64,000 bases of DNA from Aquisphaera insulae (GTDB lineage Bacteria; Planctomycetota; Planctomycetia; Isosphaerales; Isosphaeraceae), in the NCBI RefSeq assembly GCF_011064615.1, contig NZ_JAALJH010000042.1, positions 16,366 to 80,365 on the forward strand, read 5' to 3'. Under the pieces are notes generated by a model that had not been told where the DNA came from, did no database searches, and was given only the letters and a program-made list of their open reading frames with translations. Both the position numbers and the translations under genes were made by a program. Positions 18,681 to 26,830 of this stretch are shown here, in pieces; position 1 is the first letter of the stretch; each line of letters begins with the position of its first letter.

Positions 18681-19940
18681 TTGCCTGTTAGAAACTTGAC
18701 GCGCATTTTGTGACGAGTGCTCGGTCGCGATTTCGTTGTCGAGCCGGCCCATCAGGGGCTCGGGACTGGCCGCGCTCGGCGCCGTTGAACCGTCCCCATC
18801 CTCGGCCCCGGCCGGCTCCTCGAGGATCGGCGGCTCGCCGGCCGGGTTCTTCCCCCGCCGAAGCCGGCAGAGCGCGTCGAGGACCTCCATCAGCTCCCGG
18901 CTCATCGCCGCGACCTCTCGCCTTGGCCCTTCGAGATCGGCCTCCGCGAGAAACGCCGCGTCGTCGTCGCGACCGGTTTCCTCCGCCGCACCGTCCAGGG
19001 CCTCGATCCGCCCGAGCTCGTCGTCGATGACCCGCAGCAGGAACGTCCAGGCCGCATCCGCCGATCTCGGCGGCGGCCCCAGCTCGCGCCAGCAGAGCGA
19101 CTCGATCAGAAAGTCCGGGCACCCCATCGAGGGGCTTCGGCGAGGGGCCTCGGAAAGGGGCGAGGGGCGAGGGGCGAGGGACGAGGAGGACGGGGGGAAT
19201 GGCTGACGTCGGCCCGTGCCGTCAATCACCGCGCTTCCGTCCCGAGCCTGGCAACCGATGATCTCTCCCCGTCCCTCCGTCTGCTCCTCCTCGCCCCTCG
19301 CCCCTCGCCCCTCGCCCCTTCCTGCATGCGCCCGAGCCGCGGCGAAGTAGGCCTCGCAGCCGGCCATGCCATTGGGATCGAGCGCATTGCAGGCCCGAAA
19401 GACGGCGTTGATCAGCGGGTCGATCGTCGTGTCCCAGGAGTCGCCGCCGAGGAGCCGGACGAACTGGTGTCGTTCGGGGAGGCCGATCTCGCCCCCCAGC
19501 CGGATCCAGTCGCGGAGCGTCCGCCAGTGGCCGCGGAGCGTCAGCCGGCCCGCCTCGGTCGTCTCCAGCTCGGCGATGATCGCCGCGGCTTGCTCGCTCG
19601 GATCGTCGACCCAGCCGGTCCACGCCAGGAGCTTCTGCGTGAGGACTTCGACCCGTTCGCGATTGGCTTCGTTCGTCGCGGGCGACCGCTTCCGCGGCCC
19701 CTTCGGTTTCGCCGTAACCTTTGCCAGGAAAGCGGATTCCGCCTTCTCGGCCTGCTCGATCTTCCAGGAGAGCTCGGCGGCTTTTGCCAGCAGCTCGCGT
19801 TCGTGGTCGCTTGCGCCGAGGCCCGCGTCCCTGAGGTAGTCCGCCGTCCTCCGCTCCATGCCCCGGGGATCCTCGCCCCGGCCCTTCGGCCGCGCCGCCG
19901 CCTTCCGTCCCCTCGCCGAACCCCCGGGCCTGGTCTTCAT
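18681..19940 (-). CDS. Conserved unknown protein with an in-frame inverted-repeat insertion; 3' end uncertain
   Basis: From ATG 19940 the frame encodes a credible protein: MKTRPGGSARGRKAAARPK, a helical region (LLAKAAELSWKIEQAEKAES), then EVLTQKLLAWTGWVDDPSEQ and LPERHQFVRLLGGDSWDTTI. After residue about 206 it enters low-complexity Gly/Arg/Glu and then Pro/Ser-rich sequence, exactly where the two arms of a GGGGCGA-rich inverted repeat lie, and returns to normal helical sequence (CPDFLIESLCWRELGPPP, then LLRVIDDELGRIEAL). No stop appears where the sequence loses protein character near 18.7 kb; the frame stays open as far as 14277, antisense to other genes. The end given is my estimate of where coding evidence fades. 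Function unknown. Confidence 0.6.
19152..19322. repeat. GGGGCGA-rich inverted repeat inside a coding frame
   Basis: The left arm (19152-19200) starts GGAAAGGGGCGAGGGGCG and the right arm (19261-19322) is its imperfect reverse complement over about 45 bases, both made of 7-base GGGGCGA units. About 60 unique bases separate them. The whole block lies in frame within the unknown gene on the minus strand, so it is translated as Gly/Arg- and Pro/Ser-rich sequence. Confidence 0.75.
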
Positions 19941-20770
19941 CGCCGGTCGCCCTCACGTGGGTTGTACCTGGTGAAGCGCGCGCAATCGCGCGAGCGCCTA
20001 TCCAGTACAATCCCGAAAAGGCGGCGGCCAGTTTCACCAAAATCGGAAATCCGTGCTCGGGAGGGATCGCCGGACCGTCTATCCGGATCCTCGATCCGTG
20101 CCGGGAGATTCGGGCAGCGATCCTTCCCGCCGCGACCAGGCAAGAGAGGAGTCTCCCCATGATCTGATCCCACACGATCGAATGGGTGGCCAGAGAGAAG
20201 AGGAGCGCAGCGTCCCCCCGGCTCGCGGGCCGTTGCTCCGCCCCTGCCGGATCATCGAGTCACGGCAAGACAGGCTGCGTCTCCGATGGGGGCAATCTCG
20301 CTACGCCGCATTCGCCAACTAATCCTGGGATGGGGACAAACTCGCGGGGAATCTCCAAGAAGTTGCCCATCAAGATCCCCCGCACCTTCACGGAGACGAT
20401 CACGGCCGCCCGGATCGCGGCAAATCAAGCCTTGCCTCTATGCCAGTTTCCCGGGGACAATTGCTCCGTTCCCATCGAGCTATTCCGGCGGGTGCCTTCT
20501 GTTCACTGTCCTGCGCGGGATCGATGCGCCGCTCGGCCGGTGCATTCCCCCGTTCGCGTGGGTCCTCTATCCTGGGTGCGTGGCCACTGATTCCCCTGGC
20601 CACTGGTTCCCCTCGTGGTCACTGATTCCATTGGGTCCTCTATCCTGGGTGCGTGGCCACTGGTTCCGGCGTGGCCACTGGTTCCGGCGTGGCCACTGGT
20701 CCGTTTGCACCTTCTGCGGTCTTCACCTACGGGGTCGCATCCCGCCGCGTGGGCCGATTGGGGAGTGTTG
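19941..20770. other. Gene-poor interval with short tandem repeats
   Basis: About 830 bases without a supported gene. The GC content drops from about 20.2 kb onwards. The final 200 bases hold short direct repeats (see 20561-20706), just before the start of the next gene. Confidence 0.5.
20561..20706. repeat. Short direct repeats (GTGGCCACTGGTTCC type)
   Basis: GGTCCTCTATCCTGGGTGCG occurs at 20561 and again from 20634, each followed by TGGCCACTG. GCGTGGCCACTGGTTCCG-like units then follow each other at 18-base spacing up to 20706. A diverged relative (TTGAGTGCGTGGCCACAGG) is at about 23148. Confidence 0.7.
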
Positions 20771-21904
20771 ATGATGACAGTGGTGATCATGGTCGCCGCA
20801 GTCGCGGTTGCCGCAACGGATGAGAAACAGCAAGACGCCGTCCCGAGGTTCATTGCCACGAGCCAGGCGGCGAACCTGTCCCAATTGGAGTATGGTTCGT
20901 TCACTTTCGATCTTGTGACAGGGACGGCACGCGGCCCTGAGCAGGCGCTGCGCGGTGAGATCGAGGTCTCCTCCAGAGCGAGCGGCAGTTACGTCTTCGA
21001 AGCGGAAAACGCCGTCTACCGGTGTCTCTACGACGAAGCGGATTTGAAGGCTGGCGTATCCGTGGATTCTGCTTCCAGGTTCCGCCTCAAGCACATGAGC
21101 ATCCAGGCGCTCACGGATCGCAAGTCGACGTGCCTGGACGTGAAGTCGATCGTCGACCCGGCGAAGGGGTCCTTGGGCCACTCCGTGGAGATCTTCCCGG
21201 ACGCGGACCAGTCTTACTTCCGCAGCTACTTTCTATTCGTGCAGCCGCTTGGTTTTCGGGATCGCGCGACGAGGTTCACGAGCGAACTCCCGCTACTGGA
21301 GGAGAAGAAGACACGAGTCAGCGAGTTGAACATGGATTTCCAACGCGACGGGCGGCAAATGATTCGGGTCGTCTTCGAGACCGAGGCTGGTTTGAAGCGG
21401 GCGTACACGGTGGATCCGGTGCGAGGTTGCCTGCCCATGGCGACGGAGAATTACGACGAGCATGGCAGACTTGGTACCATGGCCGTCCTGGGGGACGTGT
21501 TCCACTGCGCCGATCGCTGCTGGCTTCCCAAGTCTATGGTCCTCTACAACGCGATGAACGGAACGGCCAAATTGATGAGAATGACCGGTTTCGAAGTCAG
21601 CAAGAAGCCGAGATCAAGCGACTTCCAGTTGAGTTTCGACGAGAAGGTCGTGATTCCGGACTCCGTGAAGCAAGTCGTCTACCAGGACCTCAGCGGAATA
21701 TCATTGCGCGACCTGAAAGCGTTGAAAGCCTCTACCACGCCGGCACGATTCATCAAGCCATTAGCCGGGAACGCCATCGGGGCGCCCGCCCTGCCGGGAG
21801 AGTTGGAGAACTCTCCCCGCCACGCCTTCATCGTGGCCATCGGCCTCGTATCGGCCGCCGTGCTCGTGTGCGCGATCTGGCTTCGAAAGAGGTGGATCCG
21901 ATGA
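20771..21904 (+). CDS. Membrane-anchored secreted protein of unknown function
   Basis: The 377-residue product starts with a hydrophobic leader (VVIMVAAVAVAA), continues as a soluble domain rich in beta strands (GSFTFDLVTGTARGPEQALR; YVFEAENAVYRCLYDE; YFLFVQPLGFRDR) and ends with a membrane helix plus basic anchor (IVAIGLVSAAVLVCAIWLRKR). I do not recognise the family; the beta-rich layout resembles planctomycete proteins of LolA-like type, a weak comparison. The ATG at 20771 follows GGGAG by five bases. The stop overlaps the DUF1559 gene by four bases, so the two are probably translated together. Codon use is less GC-biased than in the flanks. Confidence 0.8.
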   Translation: MMTVVIMVAAVAVAATDEKQQDAVPRFIATSQAANLSQLEYGSFTFDLVTGTARGPEQALRGEIEVSSRASGSYVFEAENAVYRCLYDEADLKAGVSVDSASRFRLKHMSIQALTDRKSTCLDVKSIVDPAKGSLGHSVEIFPDADQSYFRSYFLFVQPLGFRDRATRFTSELPLLEEKKTRVSELNMDFQRDGRQMIRVVFETEAGLKRAYTVDPVRGCLPMATENYDEHGRLGTMAVLGDVFHCADRCWLPKSMVLYNAMNGTAKLMRMTGFEVSKKPRSSDFQLSFDEKVVIPDSVKQVVYQDLSGISLRDLKALKASTTPARFIKPLAGNAIGAPALPGELENSPRHAFIVAIGLVSAAVLVCAIWLRKRWIR

Positions 21905-22938
21905 GCGGAACAAAGGGGGCCGTGCTCCTGCGCGCGGTTCGCTCGGGGCTCACGCTGGTCGAACTCGTCATCGTCGTCGGGGTGCTCGGCATCCTGTTCA
22001 TGCTCACCACGGCCGCCGTGCAGAGTGCGAGGGAAGCGGCGCGGAAGATGCACTGCTCGAACAATCTGAGACAGATTGGGCTCGCTCTTCAGAATTACGT
22101 CTCCCAATCCGGGTGCTTCCCACCGATTGATCTTGCGTCGTACCGACCTGGCATGCCCGCCGCACATTACTACAGTGTCCTGACCCGGACGTTGCATCTT
22201 GCCGACAATGTGCCCCTGTATAACTCTGTGAATTTCTACTTTGTTCCTGTCGTCACCGACGGTCTCGTCTCAAACCGGACCGCGATGTTGAGTCACGTAG
22301 GGCTGTTCTTGTGTCCGTCGGACTCGGGCGGGGTGGTCGAAGGTTATGGCCGGACGAATTATCGCTTCAACGTTGGCGTGACGTGCCGATTTGCACCCGG
22401 TGCAAGCGACCCGCCTTCCCTGGCAGGTCCCTTCACCACGCACTTCGCTTACTCACCGGCGGCTTTCACGGACGGATTATCCAACACCGTCGGGGTCTCG
22501 GAGCGTCTCCAAGGGGACTGGGTGAAGTCCACTTTCAAGCGCGGGGGCGATTATTCTCTTTCGCCGTTCAATGGGGCGGCGCAGATCCTCTCTGCCGACG
22601 AAGCCGTGGAGCTCTGTAATTCGGTGCCGGCCGGTTTCGCGGTCGAATCGCGCGGAGGCGAAAGCTGGTTCGTCTCGGGCTTCCACTTCACGAACTACAA
22701 CCACTTACTGCCGCCTAATGGAAAGGGCGTGGCCTGCGCCTTCGACGACCTCCTGGAGCCGATCGATATCCGAGTCATTCACGGGGGGGTGTTCCCGGCC
22801 ACAAGCTACCACAACGGCGGCGTCATGACGGCCTCGATGGACGGCAGTGTGCGCTTCGTCGCGGACGGAGTCTCGCCGCGCGTGTGGCGAGCGCTGGCGA
22901 CCCGTGCCGGAGGCGAGGTCCTGGACGCCATCGACTGA
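21901..22938 (+). CDS. DUF1559 pseudopilin-like protein (first copy)
   Basis: DUF1559 proteins are an abundant planctomycete family with a type II secretion/type IV pilin-like N-terminus. Here LTLVELVIVVGVLGILFMLT forms the hydrophobic helix with the conserved Glu, followed by SAREAARKMHCSNNLRQIGL. The C-terminal part has the family ending (HNGGVMTASMDGSVRFVADG). Length is 345 residues, normal for the family. The residue before LTLVEL is Gly-Leu-type, as expected for prepilin peptidase cleavage. It is coupled to the gene upstream by an ATGA overlap. Confidence 0.93.
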   Translation: MSGTKGAVLLRAVRSGLTLVELVIVVGVLGILFMLTTAAVQSAREAARKMHCSNNLRQIGLALQNYVSQSGCFPPIDLASYRPGMPAAHYYSVLTRTLHLADNVPLYNSVNFYFVPVVTDGLVSNRTAMLSHVGLFLCPSDSGGVVEGYGRTNYRFNVGVTCRFAPGASDPPSLAGPFTTHFAYSPAAFTDGLSNTVGVSERLQGDWVKSTFKRGGDYSLSPFNGAAQILSADEAVELCNSVPAGFAVESRGGESWFVSGFHFTNYNHLLPPNGKGVACAFDDLLEPIDIRVIHGGVFPATSYHNGGVMTASMDGSVRFVADGVSPRVWRALATRAGGEVLDAID

Positions 22939-22957
22939 GTGGAATCCTACCCTCCGG

Positions 22958-23389
22958 TCAGCAAAAGACATCAAAGGCCAGGACATCAAAGGCCAGGCTC
23001 CCAAGGCGGGCAATCTGGGTGATGCGAGAGAGGGAAGCGGGGCCTTCCGGTTGGTGGATTCGGGGACCTGGGGCTGTCAGCGGCCGGCTCGTGATAGCGA
23101 CGAGCCGTTCACTTCGTGTGTTCGCCAGCTTTCCTGGTCTTTCTGTCTTGAGTGCGTGGCCACAGGCTCCCCTACCCCGCGGCCTGAAAGCAAAGGTGCA
23201 TAGAGCGAGGACCGCCGAGAAGAGCAGGGGAGCCTTCCACCATGGCCACGTCTTGAACCATGCCAGAATCCCCAGCAGTGCGAGACCCGCCGCGAGCATC
23301 AGGCAAATTCCGCGGAGCACCATGCCGATCAGGACTTCGACTGCCCGCGGGATGTCCTCGGAGGATGCCGGAGCTGCGTTCTTGGTCAT
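22958..23389 (-). CDS. Small two-helix membrane protein coupled to a PEP-CTERM gene
   Basis: The 143-residue product has two predicted membrane helices (VLIGMVLRGICLMLAAGLAL and WWKAPLLFSAVLALCTFAF). The last 60 residues are unlike a structured domain and are translated from the dispersed repeat at 22983-23053. Its start overlaps the stop of the PEP-CTERM gene (23386-23389). No family recognised; the true C-terminus before the repeat was added may have been near residue 80. Confidence 0.55.
   Translation of the reverse strand: MTKNAAPASSEDIPRAVEVLIGMVLRGICLMLAAGLALLGILAWFKTWPWWKAPLLFSAVLALCTFAFRPRGRGACGHALKTERPGKLANTRSERLVAITSRPLTAPGPRIHQPEGPASLSRITQIARLGSLAFDVLAFDVFC
22983..23053. repeat. 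Dispersed repeat, copy A
   Basis: A 71-base unit beginning ACATCAAAGGCCAGGCTCCC and ending CCTTCCGGTTGG. It matches copy B at 24172-24242 in the same orientation, differing at roughly ten positions, and a degraded copy near 31690. Confidence 0.8.
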
Positions 23390-24036
23390 CCAAGACGCCG
23401 CGTCGGGTAACCCGATTTCGATCCAAGGAGCAGGAGGCCGAGAGTACCCATGCCAAGCAAGGTGATCGATCCCGGTTCGGGGACGGCCTGGCCGTTCACG
23501 AAGATGCGAAGACCGGTCAGGTCTGGCCGATCCAACCAGATGTTCCCGTTCAGCGGCAAGGCGCTGAAGAAGGATGCCTGGGCCGTCGGGATGTTGCCCC
23601 CCGTCAGGTTCGCTCCCCCGTTGGCACCGAACTCACCCACGCCGAAGACGACCCCGTAATCGCCCGGAGCCAGCAGCACCGGCAGGGCGGTGGAGTAGTC
23701 GGCCACGGCCTGGCCTACGGTGAAGGAGGTCCCCGCCAGGGCGTCGGCCTCGATCTGCGAGGGCGGCACTCCCGGCAGGCCGCCCGGCCCGCTCAGCGCG
23801 ACGATGGCCCCAAAGATCGTCGAGGAGCCCGACAGATTGACGCCGATGCTCTCGACTTTGACCGTCTGAGTGAGGCTGAACCGCGCACCGATCCACTGCA
23901 AGCCGCCGATGCCGACGGCAGGCGTCGGGTTCGGGCCTGCGGTGGCCGTCTCCAGTATGATTTCGGCGTGGAGCGAGGAGGCCAGGAACGACGGTGCGCA
24001 TAGGGCAATGGCTAGACAGATCGCCATTCGGCGCAT
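23386..24036 (-). CDS. PEP-CTERM sorted secreted protein
   Basis: The 216-residue product has a signal peptide (MRRMAICLAIALCAPSFLAS) and the C-terminal sorting signal VPEPGSITLLGMGTLGLLLL followed by a short basic end. PEP-CTERM proteins are processed by exosortase and delivered to the cell surface or matrix in exopolysaccharide-producing bacteria. The body is a beta-rich domain with many Gly and Pro and no recognised enzyme motif. I start at ATG 24036, preceded by AGGAAA; an in-frame ATG at 24078 is possible. Confidence 0.88.
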   Translation of the reverse strand: MRRMAICLAIALCAPSFLASSLHAEIILETATAGPNPTPAVGIGGLQWIGARFSLTQTVKVESIGVNLSGSSTIFGAIVALSGPGGLPGVPPSQIEADALAGTSFTVGQAVADYSTALPVLLAPGDYGVVFGVGEFGANGGANLTGGNIPTAQASFFSALPLNGNIWLDRPDLTGLRIFVNGQAVPEPGSITLLGMGTLGLLLLGSKSGYPTRRLG

Positions 24037-24171
24037 AGGTCGGTTTCCCTGCGGTTCGAGGGTGCTGATCAAAGACATCTGGTCATCACGGATGCCTGAA
24101 CCCGTCACAAGTGCATGTTGTGCGGAATGATCGCGGCGGGGACGTGTGTGTCGCAGAGATTCGACACGCAG

Positions 24172-24242
24172 ACATCAAAGGCCAGGCTCCCAAAGCGGGC
24201 AATTAGAGTGATGCAGAGAGGGAAGAGGGGCTTTCCGGTTGG
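24172..24242. repeat. Dispersed repeat, copy B
   Basis: The partner of copy A at 22983-23053, same orientation. The pair brackets the PEP-CTERM/membrane-protein genes. It is followed at 24278-24316 by short GGGGCACCGATGG repeats. Confidence 0.8.
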
Positions 24243-24350
24243 GGACATTGATGGCCAGGCAGCCAAGGAGAGTAGGCTGCGGGGCACCGATGGGGGCACC
24301 GATGGCCAGGGGCACCGATTGCCAGCTATCCAAGGGGAGTACGGAGTAGC

Positions 24351-25916
24351 TCAGAGGATCTTCTTCTCCAGGCCGTGAAGGACATCGGCTTGCGACAAGA
24401 CATTATGGACTAAAGACATGGCCGCCGCTGCCGCGAGCGGCTGATGACTGTCATGCTTCGCTCCATCTGCCCAGTCGCAAATGCCCTTTGCCATGATCCA
24501 GGGAACCCCATGCCGGTGCGCAGCTGCGGCCAGTCCAGCGCCCTCCATCTCGCCCCCGATCGCTGTGGGATGGGCGTTGAACAGGGACGACTTGAACGCG
24601 AGATCGTCAACCAGTTTCTCGCCCGATAGGACGGGGCCGACGACCTTGCCACTGGGCGATCGGTCCGGCCGCGAGAAGGACCAGTGCGGCACATTATCGA
24701 ATCGGTTCAACAAGGTCGTACTGGCTGGCACTACTGCTCCGCGCCGGATGGTGAGAGCCTCCCCGACCCGTTGTGGCTCGTAGGGGATAATCTCGGAGGC
24801 AACGAGCACATCGGCGATCCTCTGCTTCGCCGGCTCCTTGCCGAAGGCGATGCCGGCCATGATAATGGCGCGAGGTCGCCAAATCTGGATGGCGTGCTGA
24901 GTAGCAAGCTCGGCAGAGCCCGAACCGACCGAGCCCATGCGGCATTTGGTGACAGCCATGTTGCATGTGCCAAGCCTCCCGAGGTAGTAGGTCTCCTGCT
25001 GGACGAACCCCTTTTGTACGAACTTTCGGCGGGGCAAAGGTTCGACGAGACGTAGAGCGGCATGCAGCTCGATATCGGTGACCGTGAAGAGAATGAGATC
25101 GATCTGGCCGACTTGGGATATGAGATCCTTGAAAGCAGCCTCCCGGACCTCGGGTAGCGCGCCGTGCCACGGCTGATCCTCAGCGAGATAGAACGGCAAT
25201 TCGAGGACCGGTCGAAGAGGCGGCTGCTCGGTCGGCGAAGTCCGCTGCTCGGCCTTGGCCTGGGCCACAAGCCGCTCCAGCTTCCGGTGTGCGAACTTGA
25301 GGGCCTCGCCGAGGACCCGATCCGGGGCGAACTGCTCAGCATCGCCGCCCGCCCCAGAGAGCGAGGGAAACGACTCACCCAGCAAGAAGGCCCCTTGCTT
25401 CCGATAGATCGCGTCCCAGAGAGGATCGAGCCGATCCTGGGGGTTCATTCTGGGCATAAGGTCGAAGTCGATCGGAGGGATTGTCTCGCACAGCTCTTCG
25501 ACGACCGAAGGGCAATCGATCGACGAGAAATGCATCCGGCAGAGTCTGGCCGCCTCCTGGATGGGGATCAGATAGGATTCGCGGAATTGCTCGTGGCGTC
25601 GTTGGATATATGCGGCACGGACTTCCTCCGGCTTCAGCAGCTCCCCCCATCCCCAAGTGTAGGCTAGGACATCGAAGATCTTGATGAGCTGAGGGATGAA
25701 TTCCTTTAGCCAGGGGGGCCAGCCGCTCGTCTCCTGGAGATCTCGTAGGGGCCTGATGGTGTCGGCAACGCGAAGGAATCCCGGCAGGCGATGTGCCTCC
25801 TGCGCTCTGGGGACAGCGAAGAAGGAGCTCTCATCATGCCAGAGGAATCGCGTGAGAGCCTTGGCGAGTTCTTCCAATTGTTCAAGGGGCGGCATCGGAG
25901 GAGAGGCGGCGGACAT
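24351..25916 (-). CDS. Nucleoside-phosphorylase-domain protein, probable conflict-system effector
   Basis: The 521-residue product has two parts. Residues about 268-515 are a purine/uridine phosphorylase-like (MTA/SAH nucleosidase superfamily) domain: DLILFTVTDIELHAALRL, KCRMGSVGSGSAE, IIMAGIAFGKEP, IGGEMEGAG near 456 and KGICDWADG near 483. Such domains split N-glycosidic bonds of nucleosides. Residues 1-260 are helical (LEQLEELAKALTRFLW; WGWGELLKPEEVRAAYIQRR) and unlike metabolic nucleosidases. Phosphorylase domains fused to helical adaptor regions are known in bacterial immune and STAND/effector-associated systems. I prefer ATG 25916 to an in-frame TTG at 25934. It lies alone in a lower-GC, repeat-flanked stretch. 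Confidence 0.82.
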   Translation of the reverse strand: MSAASPPMPPLEQLEELAKALTRFLWHDESSFFAVPRAQEAHRLPGFLRVADTIRPLRDLQETSGWPPWLKEFIPQLIKIFDVLAYTWGWGELLKPEEVRAAYIQRRHEQFRESYLIPIQEAARLCRMHFSSIDCPSVVEELCETIPPIDFDLMPRMNPQDRLDPLWDAIYRKQGAFLLGESFPSLSGAGGDAEQFAPDRVLGEALKFAHRKLERLVAQAKAEQRTSPTEQPPLRPVLELPFYLAEDQPWHGALPEVREAAFKDLISQVGQIDLILFTVTDIELHAALRLVEPLPRRKFVQKGFVQQETYYLGRLGTCNMAVTKCRMGSVGSGSAELATQHAIQIWRPRAIIMAGIAFGKEPAKQRIADVLVASEIIPYEPQRVGEALTIRRGAVVPASTTLLNRFDNVPHWSFSRPDRSPSGKVVGPVLSGEKLVDDLAFKSSLFNAHPTAIGGEMEGAGLAAAAHRHGVPWIMAKGICDWADGAKHDSHQPLAAAAAMSLVHNVLSQADVLHGLEKKIL

Positions 25917-26830
25917 GGCATGCTTTCGGTTCAACTCGGAGTCAAGCCCTCAACGAGGCAATTGATCGGGGACGGCGGGCATGGCAACGGAGATAGGCGC
26001 TTCCCGTGGTCCTGATGACAGAAGTATATGATACACCCGTCAGTCATCTCAAAAAACAAGTGTCAGTCTGTGCCGATAACTCATTAAACCAGAGCAATTT
26101 AGGATGCGGACTGCTAGGGAGTGCTATGCAGTGGCCGGCCCCGTTCGGACCGGTGGCCATGTTCGGCTCGCCCCATTCGGCCGAACAGCTACGTCATCGA
26201 GATAACCGCTGCCAGCGCCCCCAGCGCCCCCAGTGCTTCATGGCCGCAAGCCTCGACCCGGACCTCGGCATCACACCGCGTCCGGACGTCCTGGGAGAAC
26301 GCGTCGTGGAGGCCGCGTGAATTCGGCTCTGGAGGACAGGTTCAATGGGATCAACGGCCAGTCATCCGAGGAGAGCAATCTAGGCAAGGCGGAGACCATG
26401 GCAGATTGATTCGGTCGTGACCATCGCTGCTTGACACAACGTTCCACGCAACCGAGGAACAACAACGCTGACGACGCGAGGGGGCGTGTGTGTGGCGCTC
26501 CGGAGCCGGCGGCGGGAACGGGAGGCCTCGGGATGGGATCGGACGATGACCGGGGCGTGAGGACTCGGGGGCGCCGTAACCCCTAGCCGCAGCCGGGAGG
26601 AAGTACTTTAGGTGCATGGCCGCGGCTTCCCAGGCCGCGGATTCCCCGATTCCGGCACGTCACCGACCTGGACAGGAAAGCTTGCCTCGGTCGGTTCGGG
26701 CCGGAATCGGCCTGGACCTCGGTCAGGTTCGACTGCGGTGGACGAGGGGAGCACGACGGCCTACAATCGGCCCCCCGGCCGCGGGGGGCACCTGTGGACG
26801 GCACGGCCGCCAGCACGAGGGTGCGATCGC
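25917..26830. other. Gene-poor interval after the phosphorylase-domain gene
   Basis: About 900 bases with no supported gene. The part at 26020-26110 is the most AT-rich in the region and could hold the promoter of the phosphorylase-domain gene or the edge of the accessory stretch. GC content rises to the chromosomal norm from about 26.5 kb. Confidence 0.5.

Noticed and set aside
26006..26320. 104-codon plus-strand frame after the phosphorylase-domain gene
   Set aside because: No ribosome binding site at a plausible distance, no domain and no coding-like composition; the stretch looks intergenic.
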